Counted from the stretch's first letter, positions 52,295 through 63,101 are shown. The stretch: 64,000 bases of DNA from Isochrysis galbana (GCA_018136815.1 CM030937.1:4912432-4976431); one strand, 5' to 3'. Numbers and translations: made by a program. Notes: generated from the sequence alone by a model not told the origin.

Positions 52295-53666
52295 AATAAT
52301 AATAATCAATGTTATATCCTAGCCAACCCCACTAGCTAATTGGACATAACGTCTCAGTCCCGGAATCCCGCCATGCCTGACGGGCCAAGTGTCCGAGTGA
52401 TACCGGGGGGTGGGGGCACTGCCCCCTCCCCTCGATATTTGTCCTCCCCCCAGTGCATGCACCGGCCCCGCGCACCCCAGCGCGTCCTCTCCTCGAGTCC
52501 ACGCTGGGGGAAAACCCCTTTCGGGTAAAAGCAACGCAGGGGGGGGGGGGCATTCGTGAGATAGGAGCCCAGAAGCGCTAATCTCCCTCGCTAGAGCGAG
52601 TGGCCGCGGCGAGCCGCGGCCCTTCCCTCCTGGCTCTGGCGCCCCCGTCTTCTCTTACCCAAACGGGGCGAGAAGACACGTTTCTGCCGGAGGGGAGAGC
52701 TGCCGCTCCCCCCTCCCCTCCCTCTTCCCTTTTCCTCCTCTCTTCCCTGCGGCGGGGGCCCATGGCGCGCGCCTGCGGCCCCTCTTCAGGTCCCCAGGAG
52801 GCCGGCAGCCCGGATGGGCCGTCAGCCTTATATTAGGTCCTGATATCATGATATTAGGTCCTCTGGACCTGATACCTGATACTAAGGGCCGCAGGCTACG
52901 TGACTATGCATTACAAGGGTAAACGCTAACATTAAAATTGACTTAAATGCGACGTAGGAATAAATGGGTTGAACTAGGTTCAGAGTTCAGAGGTTGAGGG
53001 CTGCTCGAAGACCTAGGGTTGCAAGACCGTGGGAGTTTGAGTCTAAATAACCGTGTTGCCTTGATGGGCGAGCTTGCAGCTTGGGATGGTTGGATGGAGA
53101 TGGTCGTCGATGAGCCTTGCTTGAGGACGAGCTGGTTTCTGGTTTGTACGTTTTCGTTAGTGTCTGGTGTAGCAGTGTAATACTACTAGTATAACACATT
53201 ATAGTCTTAGTGCCTACCTGATATTAGGCTGATGTTAGGTCCTGATATCAGTCTAAGGTCTCCGATACCTGACGGCCTTTGACCTGACGGCCCATCCGGG
53301 GCCGGCAGGGGCCTGGGAGCACAGCTCAGGGGGCAGGTGAGGCTGGGGCATGGCCCTGGCCCCTCCTGCCTCTCCCTCGCTGGCTCTCGAGCCCCTGCCA
53401 GTCGACTGGAGCTGGGTGGGGGGTCCTGATCAGGGGGGCCCAGGGGGAGGAGGGGCTGGTCAGAGGGATGGGCAGGCCACGACGGGCCAGGGCGGGCGAG
53501 TCAGGCGGGCCTGTGGGGAGAGGAATGGGTCAGCAGGGCTGTGTGCTCCTGGCAAGCCATCAGGCGTGCCAGGAGAGTGGGTGGTTCCTCCCCCATGGCA
53601 GGGGAGGAGTGGAGAGAGAGGTGGGCTCGTGCCCCCCCATGGGCGAACTAAGTATAAACTTAGTTG
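52295..53666 (-). mobile_element. R-type retroposon with 19-bp target duplication
   Basis: AGTACTATATGATAGCAAT is repeated perfectly at 52276-52294 and 53667-53685. The 1372-bp insert read on the minus strand starts directly with the R hairpin (53646-53665), ATG at 53640 and the G-rich start, and ends in an (ATT)n tail at 52295-52306. This fixes its orientation and its true ends. It landed at the last base of the hAT remnant stop codon. The body at 52840-53280 holds repeated GATATTAGGTCC/CTGATACCTGA words; no long ORF. Confidence 0.88.
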
Positions 53667-53809
53667 AGTACTATATGATAGCAATGTTAGAAGTTATAAT
53701 GTGGGCGTAAGCTGATATCCGTACTGATGTAAGTACTGATGTAAGTGTAAGCTCAAAAGCACCGTAAGTAAGCTTACTTACGGACTGACAGCCCAACTAG
53801 GGAGTGAGG

Positions 53810-54075
53810 GGGGCGCGAGGCCCCCATTGTGCCCCACTTACAAAAGTAGGTTGTTTACCCGAAAGGAGGAAACCTGGATTCTATTCTTGATTCTAGACCT
53901 CACATAGAAGGAACGAAACGATAACCTGGACCTGGATTCTCGATACTAGATTCTAGGTTGCTAGGGACGAGAACCCTACACCCTACCAACCTAGATGTGC
54001 CTGAGCTTCACTGTGTGGCCGCACGGCGAAGGACCTGGAGATGAGAGTCTGGAAATCGCATCATCTAGGATGAAT
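53810..54075. repeat. T-type hairpin end followed by repeat S, copy 2
   Basis: Minus-strand hairpin at 53832-53850 (CCTACTTTTGTAAGTGG) and ATGG at 53827 with GGGGGCCTCGCGCCCCC, as at 49430 and 43723. Repeat S (53855-54075, plus) follows immediately and matches 1010-1205. Confidence 0.6.
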
Positions 54076-54612
54076 GCGACAAGAGAGCGAACCTTGATTG
54101 AACCTTGGTTGGGGAAGATCGGCGAGGCTTTGGCCGTTGGTTAGAAGGCGGGAAAGGAGGCAGACATTTTCCGTTCTCGCCCCCCCCCCCCGGGAAGACA
54201 ACACGGTAGTCTTTGAGATTAAGACTATGCGTTTGGGCAACCGCCAATAAACCACCAAACCTGAGGTCGTTGTCGTTGTCTCTTATCTTGTCCCAACGGC
54301 AAGCGCGCCAAGGCATCGGCATTGGAATGCAGCCGCTAATTGCTACATCTACTTCTAGTACATAGTATACAATTTCGTTATTTTAAAGAATCTTACTCAC
54401 CATAAATTTTCTCAGCCACTTTCGTGGAAGCCAGCAGCCTATGCTCCACGAGGGGTTCGATTCCTAACGCCTTCCTACAACACGAGGGGCTATCGAAGGC
54501 AAAGGTGGCAGTGCGGCACGTAGTAGAAAGCGGAAGTGATCTCTTTAAGCCGTACGACGTGAATTCCACACCCATGGGAGCCGAGAGCAGAAACGACTGC
54601 GCTGCCACTCGC
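54076..54612. other. Intergenic, 3' flank of the Hsp70-like gene
   Basis: A short C-run at 54181-54191. No coding signal and no repeat-family member recognised. Confidence 0.4.
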
Positions 54613-56721
54613 CTACATCTCGGTCTTGGCGTCTTTTGCCCCATGACCCACGCCGCTGCGCCGTATCGCCGTAGGCGATGCAACCGCCACGAGGCTTGCG
54701 CCAATGAGAATCAGCATGAGCAGGACCCCCGCCCATCCGTGCCTCCGCTCTTTGGCGCCAGTGTCCTCGTCTTCTGGCAACGGTACCTCTACATCCACGA
54801 GGCCATTGTTGCAAAACGTGACCAAGAGCTTGGGCCCTAGCAAATGCTTCTTATCGACTCGTTGGTTGCCCTTGAGCGACGCATCGACCCGCGCACACAG
54901 TAGCGGGACGCCGTGCGCAACACCTTGGCCGATCCCGAGCTCCTCGTAGAGCTCCACCCACTGATCGCTCACGGATGGAGCAAGGCTCACGTCAGCCTGA
55001 CATGGTGCGATGCTTCCCGCCGGGAGCAGGATCACGGGAGGCTCCTCGCCCCTGTCAAGAGCAATCGCGCAACGTAGCGGCTCCACGGGCGACGACCAAG
55101 CAGCAGCCCCCCCTCCGCCCTGGCGACCCAAAGCCTCACGAGCACCGCCCTGTCCTATGCGCCACGCGGCGATGGTCGCAGCACCTTGGGCCACCGCAGA
55201 GGCGTTGGCGCGAAGAACTGGAGCAGCAGGGCACAAGGCGCTCGCCAAGCCCTGCGTGCCTAGATAGTCCGCGTCCTCGTCCGCGGCATCGAGCGAGGCG
55301 CTGACCACGGCACACAGAGATCCAGGCTCGATCCCGGCCTGTTCAAGAGCGCGCGCCGTAAGAGCGGCTGCACGACCCCGCATATCTTCTAGCAGACCCT
55401 CCAACTCATCGCTAGTAAGGCGCAGCGACACGGGTTTAGTTTCGCCATCATCCTTTGCGAGCAGTGCTTCGTGGGATGCCATGTTGCTCTTGGTCTCAGC
55501 GCCATCACCATCACCGCCCTTCCGCTCCATGAGCCCTGTCCGAAGAGCCGTCGCTGCCAGCTGCAGAGAGATCTTGTTGTAAGGGCTAGAGAGCGTTCCG
55601 TTGACGTCATCATCGTCCTCAAGCTGCCGCAAGAAGAGGCTGCCAATCGACCGGTCAAGCGCTGTCAGGCCCATTTGGACGTCGCTCGCCGTTGCCACAA
55701 CACGCCAGTGTAGCTGCTCATCGGAGGTCTCCGCCTCGGAGCCGTCGTCTTGGGATGCGTTAGGCAAGCGTTGAGCAACAGAGACGGCAAAGCCGCTCGC
55801 ACTCCAGATCATGAGCAACGCGGCTGAGCTTGCACCGTGGCAGCGATTGAGGGCAGTCTGAATAGATGGCTCAGCAAGAAGGGCCCCCGCCTCGGTTACG
55901 ACTGCGATCACTCCCAGGCCGGCCATGACTGCGGCATCGGCAGCCGCCTGACGTGCCGCAAGGTTGGCACCTGCACCGACTGCGAGAACCACATGGGTGG
56001 CCTGACCACAGCTGTACTGGGTGGCCGCGGAGCTGATTGCGCGGCGGAGCAACTTTTGCAACACCTCCTCCGGAGCCACATTGGTCTCGATCGATGTGGG
56101 CATCTTCTTGCCTGCGCCGCCTTTGGCGGCAACGCTGCTTGAACGCTTCCGAAGATCTGATGCCGCACGGTCGTGCACGAGCTGGAAGCGCGCCCGCCCC
56201 GCGGAGTAGCCATTCTCCTCACTGTCGGGCACCAGCCTACAAGTCGAATGAGCATCCTCATCTGTAAGCCACTGCGCACCGCGAAGCGAGGAGAATGAAC
56301 GGCCGAGAAGACGCGTTGGCCGGAGAATCGTGTGTTGCGGTTGTTCCCGCCATTTCGGGTCGATATCGTCGCCGAGCAGCACCTTCCCTGGCCGCACGTA
56401 GCATGCGCATGCTCGGAGAGCTCCATCGTCCGCGTCGGCGCATGCGCGCAGTGGGAGCACGCCGGCTGCGCTGGCATCCCATCCGGCAAGGCGTATGAAA
56501 TCCTCGCCCAGATGAACACCCAGTCCAACCTGCTCGTCCTCGTGCCCCTTGTTCACCCCGAAGAACTGCTCAGAGCTGGCTGGACCTTCATCGCCGATCG
56601 TGCTGGAGGGCAGCTCATGCTCCATCGAGCCGAGCGGGGGGAGCACGGCGCTGACAGCCTGGCTGGCGGCGGGAAGGGGTGCCACAGCCGCTCCGCCGTG
56701 CGCCGAGGCCACCAGCGACAT
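54613..56721 (-). CDS. Hsp70-like pseudo-ATPase with C-terminal membrane anchor
   Basis: 702 aa from ATG 56721 (MSLVASAHGGAAVAPLPAAS); earlier in-frame Met codons lie in Ser/Leu low-complexity leader. The order follows an Hsp70 nucleotide-binding domain: VGLGVHLGEDFIRLAGW, then GKVLLGDDIDPKWREQPQHT, a helix, THVVLAVGAGANLAARQAAA, AVVTEAGALLAEP, IWSASGFAVSVAQRL, and VATASDVQMGLTALDRSIGS. The phosphate loops are eroded: Gly-x-Asp-Leu-Gly reads GVHLG, and Asp-x-Gly-Gly-Gly-Thr reads WSASGFA. A hydrophobic segment (AGVLLMLILIGASLVAVA) near the C-terminus predicts a tail anchor. It has no canonical peptide-binding domain. It may be a membrane scaffold rather than an active chaperone. It is divergently arranged with 57140-57703. 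Confidence 0.6.
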   Translation of the reverse strand: MSLVASAHGGAAVAPLPAASQAVSAVLPPLGSMEHELPSSTIGDEGPASSEQFFGVNKGHEDEQVGLGVHLGEDFIRLAGWDASAAGVLPLRACADADDGALRACACYVRPGKVLLGDDIDPKWREQPQHTILRPTRLLGRSFSSLRGAQWLTDEDAHSTCRLVPDSEENGYSAGRARFQLVHDRAASDLRKRSSSVAAKGGAGKKMPTSIETNVAPEEVLQKLLRRAISSAATQYSCGQATHVVLAVGAGANLAARQAAADAAVMAGLGVIAVVTEAGALLAEPSIQTALNRCHGASSAALLMIWSASGFAVSVAQRLPNASQDDGSEAETSDEQLHWRVVATASDVQMGLTALDRSIGSLFLRQLEDDDDVNGTLSSPYNKISLQLAATALRTGLMERKGGDGDGAETKSNMASHEALLAKDDGETKPVSLRLTSDELEGLLEDMRGRAAALTARALEQAGIEPGSLCAVVSASLDAADEDADYLGTQGLASALCPAAPVLRANASAVAQGAATIAAWRIGQGGAREALGRQGGGGAAAWSSPVEPLRCAIALDRGEEPPVILLPAGSIAPCQADVSLAPSVSDQWVELYEELGIGQGVAHGVPLLCARVDASLKGNQRVDKKHLLGPKLLVTFCNNGLVDVEVPLPEDEDTGAKERRHGWAGVLLMLILIGASLVAVASPTAIRRSGVGHGAKDAKTEM

Positions 56722-57139
56722 CGTGGCAGAGGGAGGGAGGCAGGCAGGGAGGGAGGGAGAAGGGAATGAGGGAGGCTCTCTCTCCCTCTCGCTGCTGGTG
56801 TGGAGGCAACCCGCGAGGCGCAGGCGATGGTACTCCCAAGAAGAGGAGAGAATCGCATCTTGGAGAGAGAGAGAGAGGAGAGGGAGAGAGAGACGCAGCT
56901 TGAGAAACCCCACGATGGACACATTTGTACTCAAGAGAAGAGGAGTACTTTTCCACGACTCTACGAGTACTTTACTCCAAGATGAAGAAAAGAGCCCAGA
57001 CGAGTCGAGAGTGATTTTATACTCCGGGGGGGGGGGGGGGGGAAGCAGCCCTCCTCACCAATTCCACCCCACTTTTCTTTTTGGAGGGCTCGCAGCGACT
57101 CTAGTCGGAGGTGCGTGCGGCCGGTGGCCGACCGCAGTG

Positions 57140-57703
57140 ATGAGGCCAGCCGGAATCCGCGGGGCGATGGGGGCCTTCCTGCTGCTGGGGCTGGCGGGCA
57201 GGGGGCAGGGGGGTTTTCTTCACATGCCCAGGCTACAGGTTCCAGACATTGCCGCCCTCTTCTCTCGCCGGATAGCGCCAAAGGCGCCCACACCACTGCC
57301 GCCACCTACTCTGCTTCAGCGAGTCGAGGAAGGACTGCATGAACTTGGCCAGCACTTTAAGCTACCTGATGCGTCTGGCCCGGGTTCTGGTAGTGTTATT
57401 GAGAGCTATTGGGTATCTTCTGCCAGCCCCGCTCCGCTGGAAGACCCGGTGCCGTCGCCGCCGCCGCCGCCTCCTCCTCCACCAGGACCTCCGCCATCGC
57501 CAGGACCAACATGTGCACCATCGCAGCCTTCGTCTAAGGAGCCCCCGAAAGGACCACGCAGCTCGCCGTTCATTGTGTCGATGTATCTGCTCGGATTCGC
57601 GGCTGCCTGCCGCTTTGGGGAGCTTTACTTTCATCGGAAAACAGAAGCATCTTCAGGGGCAAAGGGAGTGAATTATCCTTATGGTATAGATAAGCTTTCT
57701 TGA
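57140..57703 (+). CDS. Small membrane protein with signal peptide and Pro-rich linker
   Basis: 187 aa from ATG 57140. MRPAGIRGAMGAFLLLGLAG is a signal-like start, followed by an amphipathic region (LLQRVEEGLHELGQHFKLP), a polyproline spacer, and a hydrophobic segment (FIVSMYLLGFAAACRFGELY) with a short tail. No family recognised. The 418-bp gap to the divergent Hsp70-like gene contains a long G-run at 57027-57043 and may be a shared promoter. Confidence 0.5.
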   Translation: MRPAGIRGAMGAFLLLGLAGRGQGGFLHMPRLQVPDIAALFSRRIAPKAPTPLPPPTLLQRVEEGLHELGQHFKLPDASGPGSGSVIESYWVSSASPAPLEDPVPSPPPPPPPPPGPPPSPGPTCAPSQPSSKEPPKGPRSSPFIVSMYLLGFAAACRFGELYFHRKTEASSGAKGVNYPYGIDKLS

Positions 57704-58127
57704 CAGAAGGTTCCAAGTGCACATGGCATTGTTCACCGCCAGCGATGCACGCTTCCTAGGAAGAACACCTCTTGTGCTTCTGCTCTTTAGATCCGTCACT
57801 GCCTGCACTTTCTAGAGAGGTGGGCAACTCTCCCATGGGTCAGTTGGTGAGCAACTGCAATACTCTTGTGCTTTCAGCACTTGAGATGTCGTGGTTGCCA
57901 CTAACTACTGCCCGTGAAAGAAGGGAGAGGCGCGCTCTTTGCGAGGGCGCCGCGGTATCCTTTCCTCAGCCAACAGAATTGTAGATTCGCGCGCAATGTT
58001 ATACTAATTTGGGCGGCATCGGCCGGCGCAAAAAAAATTAAAGACTTAAACTTAAGACTTAAGCTTGAGGTGCGGCAAGTTGCACCTTTTCCTTTTCATT
58101 ACGCTGCTCTACTTCTCGATTCGGGGG
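57704..58127. other. Intergenic, no supported gene
   Basis: Short frames only. A CTTAAACTTAAGACTTAAGCTT block at 58046-58068 is weakly palindromic. Confidence 0.4.
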
Positions 58128-58440
58128 AACTAAGTTTATACTTGTTTCGCCCATGGGGGGGCACGAGCCCCCCCCCCCATCTCCACCCCTCCCCTACTAT
58201 GGGGGAGGAACCACCCACACTCAAACCCTCCTGGCTCCTGGCATGCCTTATGGCATGCCAAGAGCCAAGAGCCAAGAGCGCCAGGAGCAAGAACAGTCTG
58301 CCCTGCTGACCCACTCTCCACTCTCTTCCCCACAGACTCGCCTGGTTCGCTCGCCCTGGCCCGTCGCGGCTAGCCCATCGCTCCAACCCCCACTGCCCCC
58401 ACCCCACCCCCTGGTCGACAAGTAGACAGTAGACGGGTGC
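58128..58440 (+). repeat. Repeat family R, copy 4 (5' part)
   Basis: Hairpin at 58128-58147 (one mismatch), ATG at 58153 (MGGHEPPPPSPPLPYYGGGT), TGGGGGAGGAACCACCCA and a diverged body ending near GGTCGACAAGTAGACAG. A LINE start in the opposite orientation follows. Confidence 0.7.
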
Positions 58441-58489
58441 CGCGTGCCGCGTGGGGCGTGGGGGTGGGGGTGGGCAAGAAAGTGCGTTT

Positions 58490-58600
58490 GTTTAAAAAGA
58501 TAGCGGCGTGTCCATGAGCAGGTCGTCGTCCTCGGCGGCATCGGCGTGGGGCGGGGAGGGGAGCGGGGCGCGCTCCATGAGCCTATCAGTTTACTGATAG
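58490..58600 (-). mobile_element. LINE-type 5' start, truncated
   Basis: Perfect 8-bp hairpin CTATCAGTTTACTGATAG (58583-58600), then ATG at 58578 (MERAPLPSPPHADAAEDDDL). The frame ends after about 28 codons, where the element meets repeat R. Only the 5' end remains. Confidence 0.6.
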
Positions 58601-58873
58601 TTGTCCGTAGAAGGGTAGTAGCTACCTGGCCCGTAGTAGGTGTACACATAGCCCATAGCCCGCCGGCAATCTTCAGAAGTTTTTTTATCTGTCTAACTAA
58701 GCAGTAGGCAGTAGGGTTGCGGATCAACGCAACAATGATGAGGAAATCAGAAAGAGTGCATGTTCCTGTATGCAGAGCGAATGAACTGCAATGATGAGGA
58801 GAGTAGGGAAGAGGTCGATAAGGAGAAGATAGACAGAACCTTGTGATAATTAGTCACTAGCACTCCTTGGGGT

Positions 58874-60487
58874 TCATCCGACCACGCCCGCAACCCGTTC
58901 ATACGTCTCTCCCGCCACTACGAGCGCGGCAGCTGCTGCCATTCCCACGAGCGTCAAGCGCCCGCCGGGCAAGGCGGGCTCAATCGCAGGGTCTGCGCCC
59001 TGACCATATCTTTGTGCCCATGCCATGGCAGCCGGCATGATGCCGAAAAGCACGAGGATGCCGTATGTGCCAGCCGTATCGAGCAGCAAGAAGAAGAGGG
59101 TTGGGTCAGAGCATGCTACAGCCAGAGGCGGCAGGAGCACGAGCGCGTACAGACCAGCGCGCTGCGAGAGGGGAGCGTCCTCGTCGGCAGCGTCGAGGCC
59201 AAGAGCGTCAGCATAGAAATCGTACAGTCCTGTGTTCCACACGGGCCAGCGGTCAATGTTCATGTGGTCGGAGTTGAGCTAGGAGGTGTAGGGCAAATGG
59301 CAGTGCGGGAAGCTACACGGATGAAAGCAGCGTTTATTGTGACTAGTAACAGAATGGATGCCTCAAAGCGTCAATGCGGAGCGGACGCGGCGCAGCCGCG
59401 CACCGTAACAGAAGCCGATGAACGAGGTTGTGATGGCAAGGAGCGAAAAGGCACGCACTGTGCTGCCGAACGAGCTGCCCACCTCCCTCAACGCCGTCAA
59501 GGGATCGAAGGTCTGCCCCGCGGCCGAGGCCGCGGCGGCTTCCGCCAGTGTACCGGGCGGCAGGGATCCCAGAATGACAGCGTTCCAAGCGCAAAACATG
59601 GCTGCGGGGAGCGCTGAGCCAGCAATGATGGCGGTCCGGACGCGCGGCATATCGCAACCCAGCTGATAGGAGATGGTGGGGACGACGTTGTGGTAGACCA
59701 GGGCGAGGACGAGCACGGGAATGGCAGGGATCACAGCCGGCCAGTCAGCGCGCAGAAGGAGCTCCGGCTGCACCTCCGGTGCACCAAGCGCCAATAGAGC
59801 GCCAAAGGTGCCAATGACACCAAGGACTAAAACTGAATTCACACGATCGACAGCCTTGGATGAGGCGAGTGCAAGGGAGCCGCCAGCGATGGCGGCGAAG
59901 ACGGGTGCGCCGGCAGCCTCGGGTAGTGCCCCATCGGGCAGGTACTCCAACAGAAGCGAACCGCCCTGCAGCATATACGCGATGAGGAGACAGCAATGAA
60001 TGAAGACGTAGGTAAGCGAGGTGACTCGCGATCCCACCACACCTAGCGTCTCATCAGCCATTGATTTGATCGAGACAGCATTGCGGCCGAGCGCGCACAT
60101 GGTGTTCATATTCACTTCGGCGATCAGCAATCCCGATGCTGCCATATAACACCAACAGAGTAAGAGCGTGCCTGCCGATGGCACGAAGCCTGCTTCGAGC
60201 GTCTTAGCGGGCAACGCGAGGATGCCTGCGCCCACAGTGGTGCCCGCAACAAGAGAGATGGCCTCGAATAGCGAGCCCGCGGGCGGCTCCGGCTCGCGAC
60301 GCAGTAGCTGCTGCGCCCCATCAGCCGCACGCGTTGGCCGTGAGGCCTCGGCCTCGGTCGGCGACACAGACACAATTGGCAACGAAGAGCGCGAGCCCAG
60401 ATGCAGGCGTGGAGTGGCCGTGTAGGTGTGGTGGCCAGAGAGTGGGACGAGCGCGACCGCCATCACCCCGCAGAGATTGAGAGGCAT
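58874..60487 (-). CDS. Trp/Tyr-permease-family amino acid transporter, two exons
   Basis: Exon 1 (60487-59404) joins exon 2 (59229-58874) in phase (TTACG/gtgcgc ... cacag/GACTG) to about 479 aa. I chose ATG 60487 (MPLNLCGVMAVALVPLSGHH); upstream codons are a polyproline artefact. The N-terminus up to residue 75 is a presequence with a hydrophobic start, so an organelle location is possible. TM1 carries the family hallmark LVAGTTVGAGILALPAKTLE. About 11 membrane segments follow, including LVYHNVVPTISYQLGCDMPR, SFIGFCYG/LYDFYADALGL across the splice, and a last helix (LTLVGMAAAAALVVAG). The family imports aromatic amino acids with protons; the substrate here is inferred. Confidence 0.8.
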
Positions 60488-61344
60488 GCGCAGTGGAGGG
60501 GGGGGGGGGGGGGGGGGGGGAAGAGGCGAGAGGGGGGAGAACAGGGTGCAGGGCAGCGTGGGTAGATGAGAGTGGGAGAGGGAAGTGGAGAGAGGGCGGT
60601 CGGAACCGACGGCGCCGAGGAGGGGGAGAGAGGGAGAAAGCACGGCGCGGAGGAGAGACAACATCGAGTATAGAGAAACCAGAAGCAGAGGAGAGGAAGG
60701 AAAGGGGAGGGAGCGGGGCGCTAGCGGGGCGCGCGGGGCGAAAGCGAGATGGAAGGTTCGACGAAGCTTCGCAAAAACTTATCTAGCAGCACATAGAATT
60801 ACAAAGCTTAGAAGTACGCGTGTAGAACAGTTCAAAAAAACAATTCCCTGAATTTCCAAACCCTTCTGGGCAGCTGACTACACCGCGGAGACATGCACAG
60901 AACATGGGGAGCACAAACGGTACACCCCAGGCACCAACATCCAGATCCAACATGTGACCCCCCAACATCAACACTAACACTACTAATAACACAAAGCACT
61001 GCTAAGCGCTAAGCCCGCGCACCCCCAACACAAAATTCCACAACCTGTCCCTGTGGACAGCCTGTGGGAATAAGGTCGTTTGTCGTTTGCCACCATTTGG
61101 TATTACCACCTTCCACCTTCTCCTCCATTCGGCTTGGGAAGGAGAGGCTCGCACGAGCATGGTGCGACGACGGGGGAGGGGGCGGGGGGGGAGGGGGAAG
61201 GGCGGGGAAGGGGGGGAGGGGGGGGGGGGGGGTGAAGGTGTGAAGGTCGGGCGAATGGCTAGATGGATGGTCTCGCCAAGCCGAAACAGACAGAGACGGC
61301 ATGAGCGCGTTAGCACGTAGAAGCTAATGCTAATTAATTTGGGG
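60488..61344. other. 5' flank of the permease, G-rich low complexity
   Basis: A long G-run at 60497-60521 lies directly upstream of the start codon, and G-rich blocks occur at 61165-61235. No gene seen. Confidence 0.45.
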
Positions 61345-61558
61345 CAGGCCAATACTTTTAGCAAAAGTCACCCAAACTTGTGGGCAAAACTTTCAGGATT
61401 CTTGCGGTGGACCACCCAAACTTTTGGCCAGGCTTTTGGGCCACGCCCCCCAAACTTGCAGCCCACTTTCAGAGCGGGCCCAAACTTTTGAGGGGCACAA
61501 CGACCCACCCAAACTTGCAGCTTGCAAAAAAACTTGTATCAGTAAAAGTATTGGCCTG
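61345..61558. mobile_element. MITE-like element with 16-bp TIRs and internal CCCAAACTT repeats
   Basis: Perfect inverted ends CAGGCCAATACTTTTA (61345-61360) and TAAAAGTATTGGCCTG (61543-61558). The 214-bp interior carries about five copies of CCCAAACTT(G/T). I could not find a clear target duplication. Two more CCCAAACTTG words flank 62020-62110. Confidence 0.65.
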
Positions 61559-62319
61559 GGCCAGCCAAATACATATCACATATGACATATGACATATGAC
61601 ATCATATAACATATAAGATCACACGCGATCATGCACTATTCGTTTGCGCGCCATCGTCGTTCACGCCGCGAGCGGAGGCTGCCATCCTACTCGAGCGGCG
61701 CGGTTTGTCGCGTGCAATGGCGCCTTACCTGCAGATCAAGGCGGAAGGGGGTGAGCGATGCGGGATGCGCGCCCGGGCTCACATGGATCAGGAAGGGGTG
61801 GGATGGCTCTCACCTTGCCCCTTGCCCTTGCATCGAGGCAGCCAGCAGGCAGTATGTACACACACCGGTGGTTTGTGTCGACCCAAAATATGTGATAATA
61901 ATATGACCCGTTTATGTTTATGTAGAAACCGGCGTGCTTTTGTTCTGAGAGCTCCGCGGGAACGCGGGAACGGGGGAACGTTGCCAGCGGAGTTTTGTTT
62001 TTGGTGACGACACACCTTAGACCCACCCAAACTTGTGGTGGTGGCTTACTTGTAGTAGGGGGGGAGCTATAATTGTTAGACGAGGGCCACGGCCCCCAAA
62101 CTTGCAGTCCACTGTCGCATTCGCGAATCGACACTCGTTAGGCTTCTCTTCGTCGTTCGGTATTTATCGTTATAATTATAATTATAATTCGCTGCTTTCT
62201 CTGCTCGTTCTCGGTCAAAAGCTTCGCGTGGACACATGGTATCTTGGGTTGTGGAGCGCTCTCTCTCTCTTTCTCTCGAAGAGATGGGAAGTTTCCCCTT
62301 TCCAAATCCTTTCCCCCCG
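61559..62319. other. Intergenic with short tandem words
   Basis: CATATGA tandem at 61572-61600; CCCAAACTTG at about 62027 and 62096; TAATTATAATTATAATTA at 62171-62190. Frames of about 90-130 codons at 61630-62130 show no family feature. Confidence 0.4.
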
Positions 62320-62470
62320 CGGGGAGTCTCACCCTACCACATGAGCCCCCCCGCGAGCACCCCGAACCCGAAGGAGAAGGAGAGGCCCAGCAGCGCCAAC
62401 GCAGGTCGTTTGCCTTCATTTGGTACCCTTCGTTTCCAAATACGCGATGCGGGTCGTCCCATGGACAAAT
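62320..62470 (-). repeat. Permuted partial copy of the compact element
   Basis: Minus strand: the leader and start GCATCGCGTAT...GGTACCAAATGAAGGCAAAC come first, then LLGLSFSFGFGVLAGGLMW with its stop and GGGTGAGACTCCCC. At 25187-25335 the same two blocks occur in the reverse order. Identity by eye is about 90% within blocks. Confidence 0.75.
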
Positions 62471-62715
62471 GCGCGTGCGCTTTGCAGAAGAGCGCCTTGG
62501 TACTCATCAAGTCACAGACGGAAGTTGAGCTTGTAGTCCCACGTCTTGTCGTCTTGTACCCTTTATCGATTCTGTAGCGACATCAACCAGGAAATGGAAG
62601 CTGTGATGGTCTCCATTGTGGGGACTTCCCACTCGATGCTTGGACCGAACATCCACCGAAGGGTCACGTTGACGACCAAAAGCGTCCAATTATCCCCATC
62701 CCTGCTACCGGGAGG
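62471..62715. other. Intergenic, nothing recognised
   Basis: Short open frames on both strands without composition bias. Confidence 0.35.
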
Positions 62716-62880
62716 TGATGGCGATTGAACGCTTTTCCATGTGTAAGCTGATGGTGATTGAAGGCTTTTCCATGCGGTGGGGGTGATGGCGATTGAACGC
62801 GTTCCCACGTGTAGGCTGATGGTGATTGAACGCTTTTCTATCTCTATGCTGTGGGTGATGGTGATTGAGCGCTTCTCGCC
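62716..62880 (+). repeat. Minisatellite, about 33-bp unit, five copies
   Basis: GATGGTGATTGAACGCTTTT followed by a variable 11-16 bp spacer, five times. It lies about 220 bp upstream of the glycosyltransferase start. Long minus-strand frames here arise from the repeat. Confidence 0.85.
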
Positions 62881-63101
62881 TGTGTGCCGTGAAGGGGCGC
62901 GTCGGCATAGCGCCCCTGCGAACTGCCGCAGACCGCTGTACCGCTGTTGAGAAGGCCGCTATTGAGCGGAAAACGCGATTTTCTCCTTTTGCAGGACGGC
63001 CGCAATAGAGCCTCAACAGCGCCTCGACACTGTTGCGGCTGGGGGCTGTTGGGGCCCTATTGCGCGGCCTGCAAAAACCCTCTAGAGTATTGGTGTTCTC
63101 C

